Assembly: GCF_000296465.1 (NCBI RefSeq) | Contig: NZ_JH815206.1 | Location: 110,200 to 174,199 of the forward strand | Direction: 5' to 3' | DNA length: 64,000 nt | From: Barnesiella intestinihominis YIT 11860 | Lineage (GTDB): Bacteria; Bacteroidota; Bacteroidia; Bacteroidales; Barnesiellaceae | Shown: in pieces, positions 34,879-44,365 of the stretch | Numbering within the stretch: the first letter of the stretch is position 1 | Layout: the number at the start of each line of letters is the position of its first letter | Position numbers and translations under genes: made by a program | Notes under the pieces: model-generated | Database searches by the model: none | What the model was told of the DNA's origin: nothing | Seen by the model: only the letters and a program-made list of their open reading frames with translations

Positions 34879-36384
34879 TCATTCTTTCGGATAATGAGGA
34901 CTGTATAGCATTTTCTTTTTGCGAACGACCAACCGCCCGTCTTTCACGAACTCTTCTCCTCGTTCACCGAGGTGACGTATCATTCGAGCACGCAGCTTTT
35001 CCAACCGTCCCTTGTACTCTTTATCGTTAACGGCATTGTGGAGTTCCTGCGGATCTGCGACAAGGTCAAACAATTCTTCCTGTCCCGTGTAAAAACGCCA
35101 TACATACTTTATTTTCCCATCGGTCAACGCACACCAGTAGTTGTCACGACTATAACAAGTGGCATGTTCCAAATCGATGTATTCTCGCCACCCGGTATCG
35201 GTTCCTTTGGCCAGCGGTAAAAGAGGGCGTCCGTCCATATCGGCAGGGACGGTTGCCCCGGCTATATCCAAGAAGGTAGGTAAAACATCGCGCAATTCCA
35301 CCGGATTATCTATTTTCTCAGCAACCCCACCGACATTTGCCGGCCACTTCGCGATACAGGGAACATGAACCGAGCCCTCATAGGGATAAGTCTTTCTCCA
35401 ATGATAGTGGTCGCCCATCATATCGCCGTGATCCGATACGAAAAAGATGAGAGCATTGTCATACATACCTTTGTCTTTCAACGCTTGAACGATACGTCCT
35501 ATTTGTTCGTCGATAAAAGTAATATTGGCATAATAGTGTCGCTTGGAATTACGGACATATTCATTACCGAAATTTCCATAAGGGGCATCCGAGGCAGCCT
35601 CTTCGGGATTCAACCGCTTTGCATATCTACCGCACCAATCCCCTATCGCCGGGTCGGGAACATCGACGTTATCATACATATCCAGAAAACGTTGCGGCGG
35701 ATCATACGGACTGTGAGGACGGGCAAAAGACACTTTGAGGAACAAAGGACGGCTCTCGGGGTCATAATGGCTGATGAGATTGCAAGCCATTTCGCCGGTC
35801 CAGTACGTGGGATGTAGTTTTTCATCTAATTTGTAAACCCCAGCACCGTGATCATTCCACCAAATACCTGTTGCATCGGGGTTCTTCCCGGGAGCTTGCA
35901 CTTGAAACCACTGTCGATAATCACTGGTAAAATGGGGGTCTTGCCTGCGGCCGCTCTCATCTAACAACGTTCCGTCAAATCCGTGTTTCACCCGCTGGGG
36001 ATACCAATGCATTTTCCCGATACCAAAGGTGTAATAACCGGCGTCTTTCAACATTTGAGGCATCTCGTACTCATACTTCGGCGCTACCCGTCCATATCCT
36101 AACATTCCGTGATGCCACGGCGACATTCCGGTCAACAATCCGGCACGGGCAGGTGTGCTGCTGGGACAGGACGAATAGGCATTCATGAACAAAGTTCCTT
36201 CGTTGGCAAGTTTGTCCAAATGAGGGGTAATGACAAACTCATTTCCCATACACCCCACAGCATCGCCCCGCTGTTGGTCGGTCATAATCAATATAATATG
36301 GGGCTGTTTTTGTGCATTCGCAAATGAGGAGCAAAATCCGGCAGAGAGAGCCAATGTGCATTTCAGGTTAGTCAAGGCATTCAT
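34879..36384 (-). CDS. Secreted sulfatase of the Ser-type (anSME-dependent)
   Basis: The 501-residue precursor has a signal peptide (MNALTNLKCTLALSAGFCSSFANA). The S1 sulfatase features are IILIMTDQQRGDAVG (metal site), the maturation motif STPARAGLLTG near residue 75, GIGKMHWYPQ, and VSDHGDMMGDHYHWRKTYPYEGSVHVP. In the motif [C/S]-x-P-x-R the modified residue is Ser, so formylglycine must be made by an anaerobic radical-SAM maturase encoded elsewhere. It acts in the periplasm, probably on sulfated host glycans; the exact linkage is not readable. It converges on the acyltransferase gene. Confidence 0.93.
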   Translation of the reverse strand: MNALTNLKCTLALSAGFCSSFANAQKQPHIILIMTDQQRGDAVGCMGNEFVITPHLDKLANEGTLFMNAYSSCPSSTPARAGLLTGMSPWHHGMLGYGRVAPKYEYEMPQMLKDAGYYTFGIGKMHWYPQRVKHGFDGTLLDESGRRQDPHFTSDYRQWFQVQAPGKNPDATGIWWNDHGAGVYKLDEKLHPTYWTGEMACNLISHYDPESRPLFLKVSFARPHSPYDPPQRFLDMYDNVDVPDPAIGDWCGRYAKRLNPEEAASDAPYGNFGNEYVRNSKRHYYANITFIDEQIGRIVQALKDKGMYDNALIFFVSDHGDMMGDHYHWRKTYPYEGSVHVPCIAKWPANVGGVAEKIDNPVELRDVLPTFLDIAGATVPADMDGRPLLPLAKGTDTGWREYIDLEHATCYSRDNYWCALTDGKIKYVWRFYTGQEELFDLVADPQELHNAVNDKEYKGRLEKLRARMIRHLGERGEEFVKDGRLVVRKKKMLYSPHYPKE

Positions 36385-36461
36385 AATTATCGTTTATTAT
36401 CACACAAACGATACAAAAATATGATTTCCACAAGTCAAAAACAATAAAACCTCGGAAAACT

Positions 36462-36938
36462 CTACCGGCATTCCGACAAATGCAATATCCGTTGATTACT
36501 GCTGCCCCGGAAAGAGAGAGCCGGATCAAAGAGCGATTGGACGAACGGACCATCGACAAGGGTGTCGATATAGTCGAGACAGGGACGGCGGGTCTCGTCT
36601 TTTAACAGGGACTCGTAGGTATAGCCGGTGTAACACCAGACGTTTTTGTGAGTTTCCTCTTTGAGGCGACGGAGCAGAGCCAACAACGCAAAAGGGTTGT
36701 AGAAAGGGTCGCCGCCCGAAATGGTGATTCCATCGAGAATGGGATTGTCGTTTATCTCGGCGACGATACGGGAGAGAATAAGCTCCGTGAGCGGCTCGCC
36801 GGCCACCGGACTCCAACTGCCGGGATTGTGGCATCCCCGGCAATGATGGGTACAACCGGCCAGATAGATGGCATAGCGTACCCCGAAACCGTCGGAGATA
36901 GTCTCGGGGTAAACATTGATGATGTGAAGCGGTTCCAT
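36462..36938 (-). CDS. nrdG: Anaerobic ribonucleotide reductase activating protein
   Basis: The 158-residue radical-SAM enzyme has the cluster motif CTHHCRGCHNPGSW at about residue 31 (CxxxCxxC), preceded by GFGVRYAIYLAG. GITISGGDPFYNP gives the SAM-binding GGE-like motif. It makes the glycyl radical on NrdD. Its ATG overlaps the nrdD stop codon by one base (TAATG), so the two are coupled and share the B12 riboswitch upstream of nrdD. Confidence 0.95.
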   Translation of the reverse strand: MEPLHIINVYPETISDGFGVRYAIYLAGCTHHCRGCHNPGSWSPVAGEPLTELILSRIVAEINDNPILDGITISGGDPFYNPFALLALLRRLKEETHKNVWCYTGYTYESLLKDETRRPCLDYIDTLVDGPFVQSLFDPALSFRGSSNQRILHLSECR

Positions 36939-39319
36939 TATTTGTGTTTCACACGGTCGCGCTCTTCGGCCTGCTTAGCGGAATTCCACGATTCGAGGCT
37001 TCCGGTGAGGTAACCCGTAATCCGTCGCATGCGCGATATATTCTCGCTCTTGCAAACCGGACATTGCGTATAGATGACACCTCGATAACCGCACGAACGA
37101 CAGGTATCTACCGGGTGATTGATCGACCCGTAACCGATTCCTTCGTCGTGCATCACTTTCACGATTTTGAGAATGACAGAGACATTCTTTTTCGCTTCAC
37201 CGTCGAGCTCGACATAGGTAATGTGCCCACCTTTCGTGATAGCATGGAAAGGAGCTTCTTTCTTGATTTTCTCGACAATACCCACCGGTTCTTTCACATC
37301 GATATGGAACGAATTTACGTAGTAGTCCCGATCGGTCACGCCCGGAATAACACCGTAACGTTTGCGGTCCATACGAGTGAAACGTCCCGAAAGCCCTTCG
37401 GCCGGAGTAGCCAAAACCGAGTAATTGAGATTGTAGCGGGTCTTGTACTCCTCGACAACATTGTTCATCACCCGTATGGCATCATAGAGTGTGTTCCATG
37501 CCTCTTGGTTATGAGCATGGCCTTCGCCGTAAATAGCACACATCGCATTGTGCCCGCCAATGAACCCGATACCCAATGTCCCGCTATCGATGACATCGCC
37601 CACCTCGTCGTTGGGTTGTAGCTTACCACCACCTTTCCAAACGTCGTTGCCCATCATAAACGGGAACTGACGGGCAAGCGCTTTGCGCTGGTATTCATAA
37701 CGCTCGTAGAGTTGCTCGGCAATCATCGATGCCACACTGCGCACTTTCTCCAAAAATAGAATACGGGCTTCCCGACGAATAGCATGCTTGTCGCCGTCGG
37801 GATGCAGCTCTTCGGCCTCCCGCCGGGCCTCGATAGCCAACCGGGGCATATTCATCGAAGTAAAGGAGAGATTACCCCTCCCCCACGAACTTTTAACGCC
37901 GTGTAAATTCTCGAAGACCCTTGTACGGCATCCCATCGTCGCCACTTCGTAACGGAAACGGTCGGGATCATCGGCTTTCCAAAGGTCGTTTTTGTTGTAT
38001 TCGGTATCTAAAAAGAGGAAATTGGGGAAGAGCGAAGTAGAAGTCGTGCGACAGGCTTCGAGCAACAGGTCGAAATTAGGCGCCTTGAATTTGATTTTTC
38101 CCGCCATCGCTCCCTCGAAATCGTCCATCGCGGCATCGTAATCCTCATCGGTGTAAGAGACACTATCTTTTACCTTAAATATCTGTATGGGGAATACCGG
38201 GACTTCACCGCTACCAAGCCCCTCGACAGTCGCCGAAAGCAACTCCCGCATGACCATACGGCCTTCGGCCGAAGTGTCCGTCCCATAATTTATTGAACTG
38301 AACACCACTTGATTACCTCCACGAGAGTGCATGGTATTGAGATTGTGAACCAACCCCTCCATAGCTTGATGCGTATCTTTACGAGTCATCTCGTAACTTT
38401 GTCGCCAAGCGGTATCGAGTTCGGCAACAGAAACGTTCACCCCTATCTCTTTCAAACGCTCGCCCAAAGCGGCCTTCTGTTCTTCGGTCATATCGATCGA
38501 AATGATTTCTTCCCGAAACAAATCTTTCAACGCCGGCATATCTTCCATTCCGTGCAAACGACAAATGAAGCCTACCCCGTTTTCGAGGTGCTTGCGGAAA
38601 CTCTTCAAGACGCCCGGCGCCATAAAATGGTCGAAAGCCGGAATGGATTGCCCGCCGTGTTGCTCATTTTGGTTGGTCTGGAAAACGATGGTGGCCAACG
38701 TGGCATAACTCTGTATGGACTGTGGCGTACGCACCGTACCGTTTTTGGTATGGAATCCCCGGTTGAAGATGTCCTCCAAATCATATTGTACGCAAGTGGT
38801 CGTCTTGGTGGGATAGTAATCGAGGTCGTGAATGTGTATGTCGCCTTCCCGGTGTGCCCGTCCATAACGAACCCCGACCAAATATTTATAGGCATAATCT
38901 TTCGTGACCTCCGAGGCGAATGTCATCATTTGCCCTGCCGGTGTATGAGACGACATATTGGCATTGCTCAGGTTTACGTCGTTCTTCTCGACTGCCACGA
39001 TACCGTCCATCACCTGCTTCATCGATGTGCGCTTTTCACGTTCTTTGGTACGCCACTCCCGATAAATGATAAATTTCTTCGCTACCGAGGGATTGCGCAT
39101 CATCAATTTGCGCTCTACCAAATCCTGAATCTCTTCTACCGAGATATTCTCCCTATCGATGGCAGCGGCAACCTCGGCCGTAACTTGTTTAATAGAGGTC
39201 TCGTCGTCGTTCATACCGTCGGCACGATAAGCCTTAGCGATAGCCCGCTCGATTTTCTCAATCGAGAAGTTCTCTTTGGATCCATCACGTTTCGTAATGG
39301 TAATACATGCATAGTCCAT
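36938..39319 (-). CDS. nrdD: Anaerobic (class III) ribonucleoside-triphosphate reductase
   Basis: The 793-residue protein begins with an ATP-cone (ITITKRDGSKENFSIEKIERAIAKAY, residues 6-31, to about residue 95). The catalytic body contains HIHDLDYYPTKTTTCVQYDL and NQNEQHGGQSIPAFDHFMAPG. The C-terminus has two zinc CxxC pairs (CRSCGYRGVIYTQCPVC) and the glycyl radical site RITGYL. It reduces NTPs to dNTPs without oxygen. The leader has a cobalamin riboswitch, so B12 should repress it, presumably because a B12-dependent reductase elsewhere can replace it. Confidence 0.97.
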   Translation of the reverse strand: MDYACITITKRDGSKENFSIEKIERAIAKAYRADGMNDDETSIKQVTAEVAAAIDRENISVEEIQDLVERKLMMRNPSVAKKFIIYREWRTKEREKRTSMKQVMDGIVAVEKNDVNLSNANMSSHTPAGQMMTFASEVTKDYAYKYLVGVRYGRAHREGDIHIHDLDYYPTKTTTCVQYDLEDIFNRGFHTKNGTVRTPQSIQSYATLATIVFQTNQNEQHGGQSIPAFDHFMAPGVLKSFRKHLENGVGFICRLHGMEDMPALKDLFREEIISIDMTEEQKAALGERLKEIGVNVSVAELDTAWRQSYEMTRKDTHQAMEGLVHNLNTMHSRGGNQVVFSSINYGTDTSAEGRMVMRELLSATVEGLGSGEVPVFPIQIFKVKDSVSYTDEDYDAAMDDFEGAMAGKIKFKAPNFDLLLEACRTTSTSLFPNFLFLDTEYNKNDLWKADDPDRFRYEVATMGCRTRVFENLHGVKSSWGRGNLSFTSMNMPRLAIEARREAEELHPDGDKHAIRREARILFLEKVRSVASMIAEQLYERYEYQRKALARQFPFMMGNDVWKGGGKLQPNDEVGDVIDSGTLGIGFIGGHNAMCAIYGEGHAHNQEAWNTLYDAIRVMNNVVEEYKTRYNLNYSVLATPAEGLSGRFTRMDRKRYGVIPGVTDRDYYVNSFHIDVKEPVGIVEKIKKEAPFHAITKGGHITYVELDGEAKKNVSVILKIVKVMHDEGIGYGSINHPVDTCRSCGYRGVIYTQCPVCKSENISRMRRITGYLTGSLESWNSAKQAEERDRVKHK

Positions 39320-39377
39320 GCTGATGTTATTAAAGATTCGATACTGCGAACGCCTCCTCGAACGTTCATTTGCTTCT

Positions 39378-39565
39378 CTCCCACTTCGGCAGGTCTTCTG
39401 ACTTTTCCCAATCCGAAAACGCCTTCCCGATATTCAGAAACAGATTCTTTATCAGTGGCCTGTGTCAACGGACTTTCGCAGGAATTACAGCAGCGGGACT
39501 GTCCGGGATTCTCACCCGATTCCCTTTTTATCGATTGTGCCTCACAGCGACAACCGAACCGAAAT
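39378..39565 (-). promoter_or_regulatory. Cobalamin riboswitch upstream of nrdDG
   Basis: On the minus strand the leader contains, in order, GGTTGT, GGGAATCGGGTGAGAATCCC, GACAGTCCCGCTGCTGTAA, GCCACTG and the B12 box AGTCAGAAGACCTGCC at 39388-39403. The box matches the consensus AGYCMGRRGACCKGCC at every position. Order and spacing are those of an adenosylcobalamin-class aptamer. It ends about 60 bases before the nrdD ATG. Confidence 0.95.
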
Positions 39566-39571
39566 GCGAGT

Positions 39572-39580
39572 GTAAAGGTA
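39572..39580 (-). promoter_or_regulatory. Candidate nrdD promoter -7 box
   Basis: TACCTTTA on the minus strand is one base off TAnnTTTG and lies just before the riboswitch. Confidence 0.45.
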
Positions 39581-39617
39581 CATAAATTCTTTCCAAGAAA
39601 ACAACAAATCTACACAC

Positions 39618-39644
39618 AAAAGTTTCCTGTTTTGGAAAACTTTT
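39618..39644. promoter_or_regulatory. Near-palindrome upstream of the nrdD promoter
   Basis: AAAAGTTTCC and GGAAAACTTTT are inverted around TGTTTT, about 40 bases upstream of the candidate -7 box. A half-site (AAAGTTTCC) recurs at about 39663-39671. It may bind a regulator of nrdDG; it does not resemble the NrdR box. The rest of 39581-39815 shows no gene. Confidence 0.35.
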
Positions 39645-39815
39645 AGAATTATTTTATCAAGAAAGTTTCCTAAAACGGGGAATTATTGCCCATTAATATA
39701 GCACTTTTATTTTTTCTGAAACTGCCCGAAAAGATAGTGTTTTCATAGAGTCTCTCAACTTTACTTGTCGGTTTTCTTACTATTACAAGCGAGGTCGATA
39801 ATCAGTGAGAATATC

Positions 39816-40282
39816 GGCTCAGTAGGAAATCTAAGGGAATTGCCCTTTTGCACAACCATAAAGTGAAAAGCCCGCCCTTCTCCCCCTGCGTTTTGCCATG
39901 TAAAATATAGGCAAAGTGGCACGTAGTGACAGAGGGAGTAATACTACAAAAATACTATATGCCATCTTTCCAACCCCTCTCCTTAGAAACGATAGTTTCT
40001 TCGGTGTCTCCTCTATATGGATAACATAGTACCCCGTAATACTACGGGACACGGCAGGGGAGGAGATTGCAGCCCAATCCGTTCCCCTTGCTGCGTTTTT
40101 TCAACCCCTCCGTCCTTCGGACACCTCCCCTATATTTTGCTGTGCAAAACACAGAGGAGGAGTACACTTTGTATAGAAATTTAAACAAGAATCAACCTTT
40201 CACCGAAAAGTCCGGATTGTGTTTGTCGACAAGAGACTCATCGCTAAAATCCATATCTACCCCACGGATTTTCGGCTGAACC
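39816..40282. repeat. Composite intergenic element 7 (three units, both ends intact)
   Basis: This is the clearest complete copy. The left end 39816-39845 (GGCTCAGTAGGAAATC) and right end 40257-40282 (GGATTTTCGGCTGAACC) are inverted repeats of each other. Units are at 39872-39942 (CACGTAGTG), 39970-40067 (GAAACGATAGTTTC; CCCGTAATACTACGGG) and 40099-40161 (GTCCTTCGGAC; TTTTGCTGTGCAAAACA). The flank at about 40187-40250 is the reverse complement of the left flank of element 1. The element lies between nrdD and the queA terminator. Confidence 0.85.
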
Positions 40283-40331
40283 GTAAAAGGCAGTTCAGTA
40301 GATACTATCGGAATCAAAGGATCGTTCATCG

Positions 40332-40372
40332 AAAACAAAAGGAGGAATACGTAGAAAACGCTATTCCTCCCT
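40332..40372 (-). terminator. Rho-independent terminator of queA
   Basis: On the minus strand GGAGGAATAGCG pairs with CGTATTCCTCC and is followed by TTTTGTTTTC, about 25 bases after the queA stop. Confidence 0.88.
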
Positions 40373-40395
40373 ATTATAAAAGTACCCAATCGATT

Positions 40396-41445
40396 TTACA
40401 AAATGAGCATGGCATCGCCATAAGCCCCGAAACGATAACCTTCTTTCAATGCCGATTCGTATGCCTCCAAAACGATGTCATAACCACCGAACGCAGCTAC
40501 CATCATAAGCATAGTGGAAAGGGGCATGTGAAAGTTCGTCACCAAATTGGTTGCCACCGTGAAATCGTAAGGAGGGAAAATAAACTTATTGGTCCAACCG
40601 TCATACGTTTTCATGTGTCCCCCCGTACTTACAGCACTTTCTATCCCTCGCATCACCGATGTACCCACGGCACACACTTTACGACCTTCGTCCTTAGCAT
40701 GGTTCACGAGTTCCACCAATTCGGGAGTCACTCTCATCTGCTCGGAATCCATCTTGTGTTTCGTGAGGTCCTCGACATCGATTTCACGGAAATTACCCAA
40801 GCCGGAATGAAGGGTAAGGAACCCGTAATCGATTCCTTTAATTTCCATTCGTTTCAACAGCTCACGGCTGAAATGCAGACCAGCGGCCGGAGTGACAACG
40901 GCACCTTCGTTACGAGCAAAAATATTCTGATACCGATCGGCATCCATCTCTTCTACCGGACGGGCGATATAGGAGGGCAACGGCATTTCTCCCAACTTGT
41001 AAAGAGCTTCCTTAAACTCATCGTGGGAACCGTCGTAAAGGAATCGTAACGTGCGCCCTCGCGAAGTCGTATTGTCGATTACTTCGGCCACCATAGAATC
41101 GTCGTCGCCGAAATAGAGTTTATTTCCGATACGAATCTTACGAGCCGGCTCTACCAAAACGTCCCACAACCGATTCTCTTCGTTCAATTCCCGTAACAGA
41201 AAAACCTCTATCTTAGCTCCTGTTTTTTCCTTATTACCGTAAAGACGAGCCGGAAAAACTTTGGTGTCGTTAAACACGAACACGTCTTTCTCGTCGAAAT
41301 ACTCGATAATTTCCTTAAAAATGCGATGTTCTATTTTCCCCGTCTTCCGGTCGATTACCATCAACCGGGATTCATCACGGTTTTTAGCCGGATATTGAGC
41401 GATTTGCTCTTCGGGTAGTTTGAATTTAAATTGGGACAGTTTCAT
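40396..41445 (-). CDS. queA: S-adenosylmethionine:tRNA ribosyltransferase-isomerase
   Basis: The 349-residue protein has the QueA landmarks: [22 protein letters not shown] at the N-terminus, [53 protein letters not shown] and [23 protein letters not shown]. It adds the epoxycyclopentane group from SAM to preQ1 in tRNA, the step before QueG, whose gene is at 53397-54350. It is the last gene of the ftsX-DUF3098-uppP-truB-queA run, 11 bases from truB. Confidence 0.97.
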   Translation of the reverse strand: MKLSQFKFKLPEEQIAQYPAKNRDESRLMVIDRKTGKIEHRIFKEIIEYFDEKDVFVFNDTKVFPARLYGNKEKTGAKIEVFLLRELNEENRLWDVLVEPARKIRIGNKLYFGDDDSMVAEVIDNTTSRGRTLRFLYDGSHDEFKEALYKLGEMPLPSYIARPVEEMDADRYQNIFARNEGAVVTPAAGLHFSRELLKRMEIKGIDYGFLTLHSGLGNFREIDVEDLTKHKMDSEQMRVTPELVELVNHAKDEGRKVCAVGTSVMRGIESAVSTGGHMKTYDGWTNKFIFPPYDFTVATNLVTNFHMPLSTMLMMVAAFGGYDIVLEAYESALKEGYRFGAYGDAMLIL

Positions 41446-41456
41446 ATCTTTAATTA

Positions 41457-42176
41457 TTATTCTTTTTTCTCTTCTTCCAAAACGGGTTCAACGTCTATAT
41501 GGTCTATCATGTCGGCGACCTGTTCGACCGAAAGGCAATCGGCAAGAGTCACGTCGCCCACTCGTGTACGGATCAATCCCACAAGGTGGGCTCCACTACC
41601 GAGCGCCTCTCCGATGTCACGAGCCAAAGCCCGAATATAAGTTCCCTTGCTGCACACGACCCTGATTTTGATTTCGGGCAATTCGCAAGAAAGCAACTCT
41701 ATTTCGTCAATAACCAATTCTTTGGGCTTCAAGTCGACCGCCTGCCCTTTACGGGCCATATCGTACGCCCGGCGGCCATCGACTTTACAAGCCGAATAAG
41801 AGGGCGGTATCTGCATAATCGAACCGACAAATCGAGGTAAAGTTCGCTCTACACTTTCACGGGTGATATGTTCATGGGGATAAACACCATCTATCTCAGT
41901 TTCCAAATCGAACGACGGTGTCGTCGCTCCCAGACGCAAAGTCGCTATATATTCTTTGGTCTGATATTGAAATTCTTCTATCCGTTTCGTCGCTCGTCCC
42001 GTGCATATAATCATCACGCCCGTAGCCAACGGATCGAGAGTTCCCGCATGCCCCACCTTCAATTTTTTTTGTTTGATGCGGCGGAGTATACGCAACCGTA
42101 TGCGCTTGACCACATCGAACGAAGTCCAATGAAGCGGTTTGTCGATATATATGATTTCGCCTTCGTTAAAGTCCAT
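41457..42176 (-). CDS. truB: tRNA pseudouridine(55) synthase
   Basis: I start at the ATG at 42176 ([23 protein letters not shown]); the frame continues upstream only from a TTG. The 239-residue protein has [23 protein letters not shown] with the catalytic Asp in GTLDPLA near residue 60, then [16 protein letters not shown] and [17 protein letters not shown]. It forms pseudouridine 55 in the T-loop of tRNA. It lies 10 bases after uppP and 11 bases before queA. Confidence 0.96.
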   Translation of the reverse strand: MDFNEGEIIYIDKPLHWTSFDVVKRIRLRILRRIKQKKLKVGHAGTLDPLATGVMIICTGRATKRIEEFQYQTKEYIATLRLGATTPSFDLETEIDGVYPHEHITRESVERTLPRFVGSIMQIPPSYSACKVDGRRAYDMARKGQAVDLKPKELVIDEIELLSCELPEIKIRVVCSKGTYIRALARDIGEALGSGAHLVGLIRTRVGDVTLADCLSVEQVADMIDHIDVEPVLEEEKKE

Positions 42177-42186
42177 ATCGGCGATA

Positions 42187-42984
42187 TTAGTGAACAAGCG
42201 AATAAATTATAGCACAAGCTCCCATCGCCACACAATAGATAGCAAAATACACTAATTTGCCATTATTGACTAAACGGAGCATCCACTTACACGCCAAACA
42301 CCCCGACACGAATGCGGCAAGAAATCCGATAATCATCACCGGTATGGACAATCCCGACTCCGCAGGAGAAAACCCTCCTTTCATCAAATCAAGAAGAGCC
42401 TCGCCCAAAATAGGAATAATCACCATAAGAAACGAGAATCGGGCCACCTGTTCTTTTTTGTTTCCCAGCATGAGTCCGGTAGCAATAGTCGTACCGGAAC
42501 GCGAAAGTCCGGGTAAAACGGCTACCGCCTGCGAGAGACCGATGATAAATGCATCTCGATAAGATATATCTTCTTTCACCCGAGGCCGGGCATAATAAGC
42601 GAATGTCAACAACGCCGCAGTTACCAGCAACATGATGCCGACTAATAACAAACCGTTGCCAAAAAACGATTCTACATAGTCTTTCAGAAACAGCCCTACG
42701 ATACCTACCGGTATCATGGACAAAGCTATTTTTGCCAGATATTTCGTTTCGCTATTCCACGTAAAACGGAAAAGTCCACGAAACAAAATCTCCACTTCCT
42801 TCCATAGTACAACAATCGTACTACATACTGTCGCCGTATGCACCAACACGGCAAAAGTGAGGTTCTCTTCACCTTGTATACCGAACAATGCATTCGCGAT
42901 TTCGAGGTGTCCGCTGCTACTTACCGGCAGATATTCGGTGAGCCCTTGCACGAGGCCCAATATAAGAGATTCTAACCAAGTCAT
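42187..42984 (-). CDS. uppP: Undecaprenyl-diphosphatase (BacA type)
   Basis: The 265-residue membrane protein has the UppP signatures [19 protein letters not shown] near residue 10 and [23 protein letters not shown] at about residues 148-170, which carry the conserved Glu, Ser and Arg. About eight hydrophobic segments are present. It recycles undecaprenyl diphosphate for peptidoglycan and other envelope polymers, and can confer bacitracin tolerance. It is placed with ftsX and DUF3098 as in many Bacteroidetes. Confidence 0.97.
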   Translation of the reverse strand: MTWLESLILGLVQGLTEYLPVSSSGHLEIANALFGIQGEENLTFAVLVHTATVCSTIVVLWKEVEILFRGLFRFTWNSETKYLAKIALSMIPVGIVGLFLKDYVESFFGNGLLLVGIMLLVTAALLTFAYYARPRVKEDISYRDAFIIGLSQAVAVLPGLSRSGTTIATGLMLGNKKEQVARFSFLMVIIPILGEALLDLMKGGFSPAESGLSIPVMIIGFLAAFVSGCLACKWMLRLVNNGKLVYFAIYCVAMGACAIIYSLVH

Positions 42985-43010
42985 AATGTGATCAATGAAA
43001 ATTAACGATA

Positions 43011-43277
43011 TTATTTCGAATTACGCATGATCGCATAGACCATGAAAACGAAACCAGCAAAAGCTATACCGGGCGCCAACACGATACGACGGAAACTAAA
43101 TATATCGGGGTTATAGGCCTCCGGTGTAGTACCGGGCCCCAGCATAAGCAGGAAACCGACGACGATCACAACGAACGCCACAGCTATAAGTATAATATTA
43201 GTCTTGCCGAGGGCAAACTCCGTTTTCTTTTGCTCTCCCGGAACAACGGACTCAGATTTCATTTTCTTAGATTCCAT
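43011..43277 (-). CDS. DUF3098 membrane protein
   Basis: I use the ATG at 43277 ([28 protein letters not shown]), since the frame upstream of it begins only with a TTG near the ftsX stop. The 88-residue protein has two membrane helices joined by [25 protein letters not shown], the DUF3098 core. The function is unknown. Its constant place between ftsX and uppP hints at a role in envelope growth. Confidence 0.9.
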   Translation of the reverse strand: MESKKMKSESVVPGEQKKTEFALGKTNIILIAVAFVVIVVGFLLMLGPGTTPEAYNPDIFSFRRIVLAPGIAFAGFVFMVYAIMRNSK

Positions 43278-43291
43278 ACATAAAAGTTTTT

Positions 43292-44173
43292 TCAAATATA
43301 ATACAGGTCATCTCTATCCATACGAATATAACGATTAACAGCCCAATAAGCCGAAACCGCCGTTAAGATAATCCCTAAAATCAAAACCGACAAAAAGACC
43401 AATACCATCATGGGAACAGACAGCAGGGTCGTGAAGTTCTCCATCTCGGACATCAGATAATATATGCAACCCGAAAGCAACAACATAGCTATTACCGATG
43501 CAACGATACCGTTAATCACATTGGAAACGATAAAGGGCCGACGAATGAATGCCGGTGTAGCCCCCACCAGTTTCATCGTGTGGATAAGAAAACGCTTGGA
43601 GTAAGCTCCTAATCGAATCGTATTGCTTATCAACGCAAACGAAATGAGCATGAGAACTATCGCCAATGCCAATAACACCAGTCCTATACGACTCATATTG
43701 TCATTGACCGACTGGATAAGGTCTTTCTGATAAAGAATATCGCTGACGATCACTTGCCCACGGAGATTTTTTTCAATGACGGCCAAACTGTCGGTATTGG
43801 CATAATCGGCTTTCAATTTAACCTCAATAGACGATTGAAGCGGATTGACTCCCAACACGTCCTCGGGATTTTCTCCCAACTCGATCATCACCTCTTTCAA
43901 GGCATCTTCCTTCGATATATACTGCGCCGCCTTCACATATTTGGAACGTTCGAGCATTCTTTGCAGTTGATGCACCTGACGCTCGCCGGCCGATTCGTTC
44001 AAGACAATGGAGAAACCTATGTTTTCTTTGACATGACGGGATAGATTAGTCGCTAAAAATCCCATCAAAACCATAATCCCCAAGATAAAAAGAACCAATG
44101 AAACGCTCAATGTCGAAGTCATTCGGGCATTCAGAAAAGAAATCCGTTTGCTGAAAGAAGCCTTATTGTTCAT
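43292..44173 (-). CDS. ftsX: Cell-division ABC permease-like protein FtsX
   Basis: Starting at the ATG at 44173 (MNNKASFSKRISFLNARMTSTLSVSLVLF) gives 293 residues. A first membrane helix is followed by a periplasmic domain of about 110 residues (NESAGERQVHQLQRMLERSKYVKAAQYISKEDALKE). Three more helices follow, including the FtsX region NTIRLGAYSKRFLIHTMKLVGATPAFIRRPF. FtsX with the ATPase FtsE controls peptidoglycan hydrolases at the septum. No ftsE is adjacent, which is usual in Bacteroidetes. Confidence 0.93.
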   Translation of the reverse strand: MNNKASFSKRISFLNARMTSTLSVSLVLFILGIMVLMGFLATNLSRHVKENIGFSIVLNESAGERQVHQLQRMLERSKYVKAAQYISKEDALKEVMIELGENPEDVLGVNPLQSSIEVKLKADYANTDSLAVIEKNLRGQVIVSDILYQKDLIQSVNDNMSRIGLVLLALAIVLMLISFALISNTIRLGAYSKRFLIHTMKLVGATPAFIRRPFIVSNVINGIVASVIAMLLLSGCIYYLMSEMENFTTLLSVPMMVLVFLSVLILGIILTAVSAYWAVNRYIRMDRDDLYYI

Positions 44174-44365
44174 ATCTCTCTTTTTTACCAAATCGATGCA
44201 CCTTTTTATGAGGGAAAGAACCTCTGTTAATAACTATTTCGACATCATTATCCCCTCTCTTTTTTTCATATCGGAAAGCAAAAGGATAGTTTTAGCCCAA
44301 ATTTTATGCAAAATAAAGTCTATATCGTTGAATTCGCTTCTTTTATTCACATATTTTAATAAATT

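Noticed and set aside
38309-39646. 445-codon plus-strand ORF opposite nrdD and its leader
   Set aside because: It is antisense to nrdD, whose sequence carries all family motifs, and it runs across the B12 riboswitch. Its product looks like no protein family.
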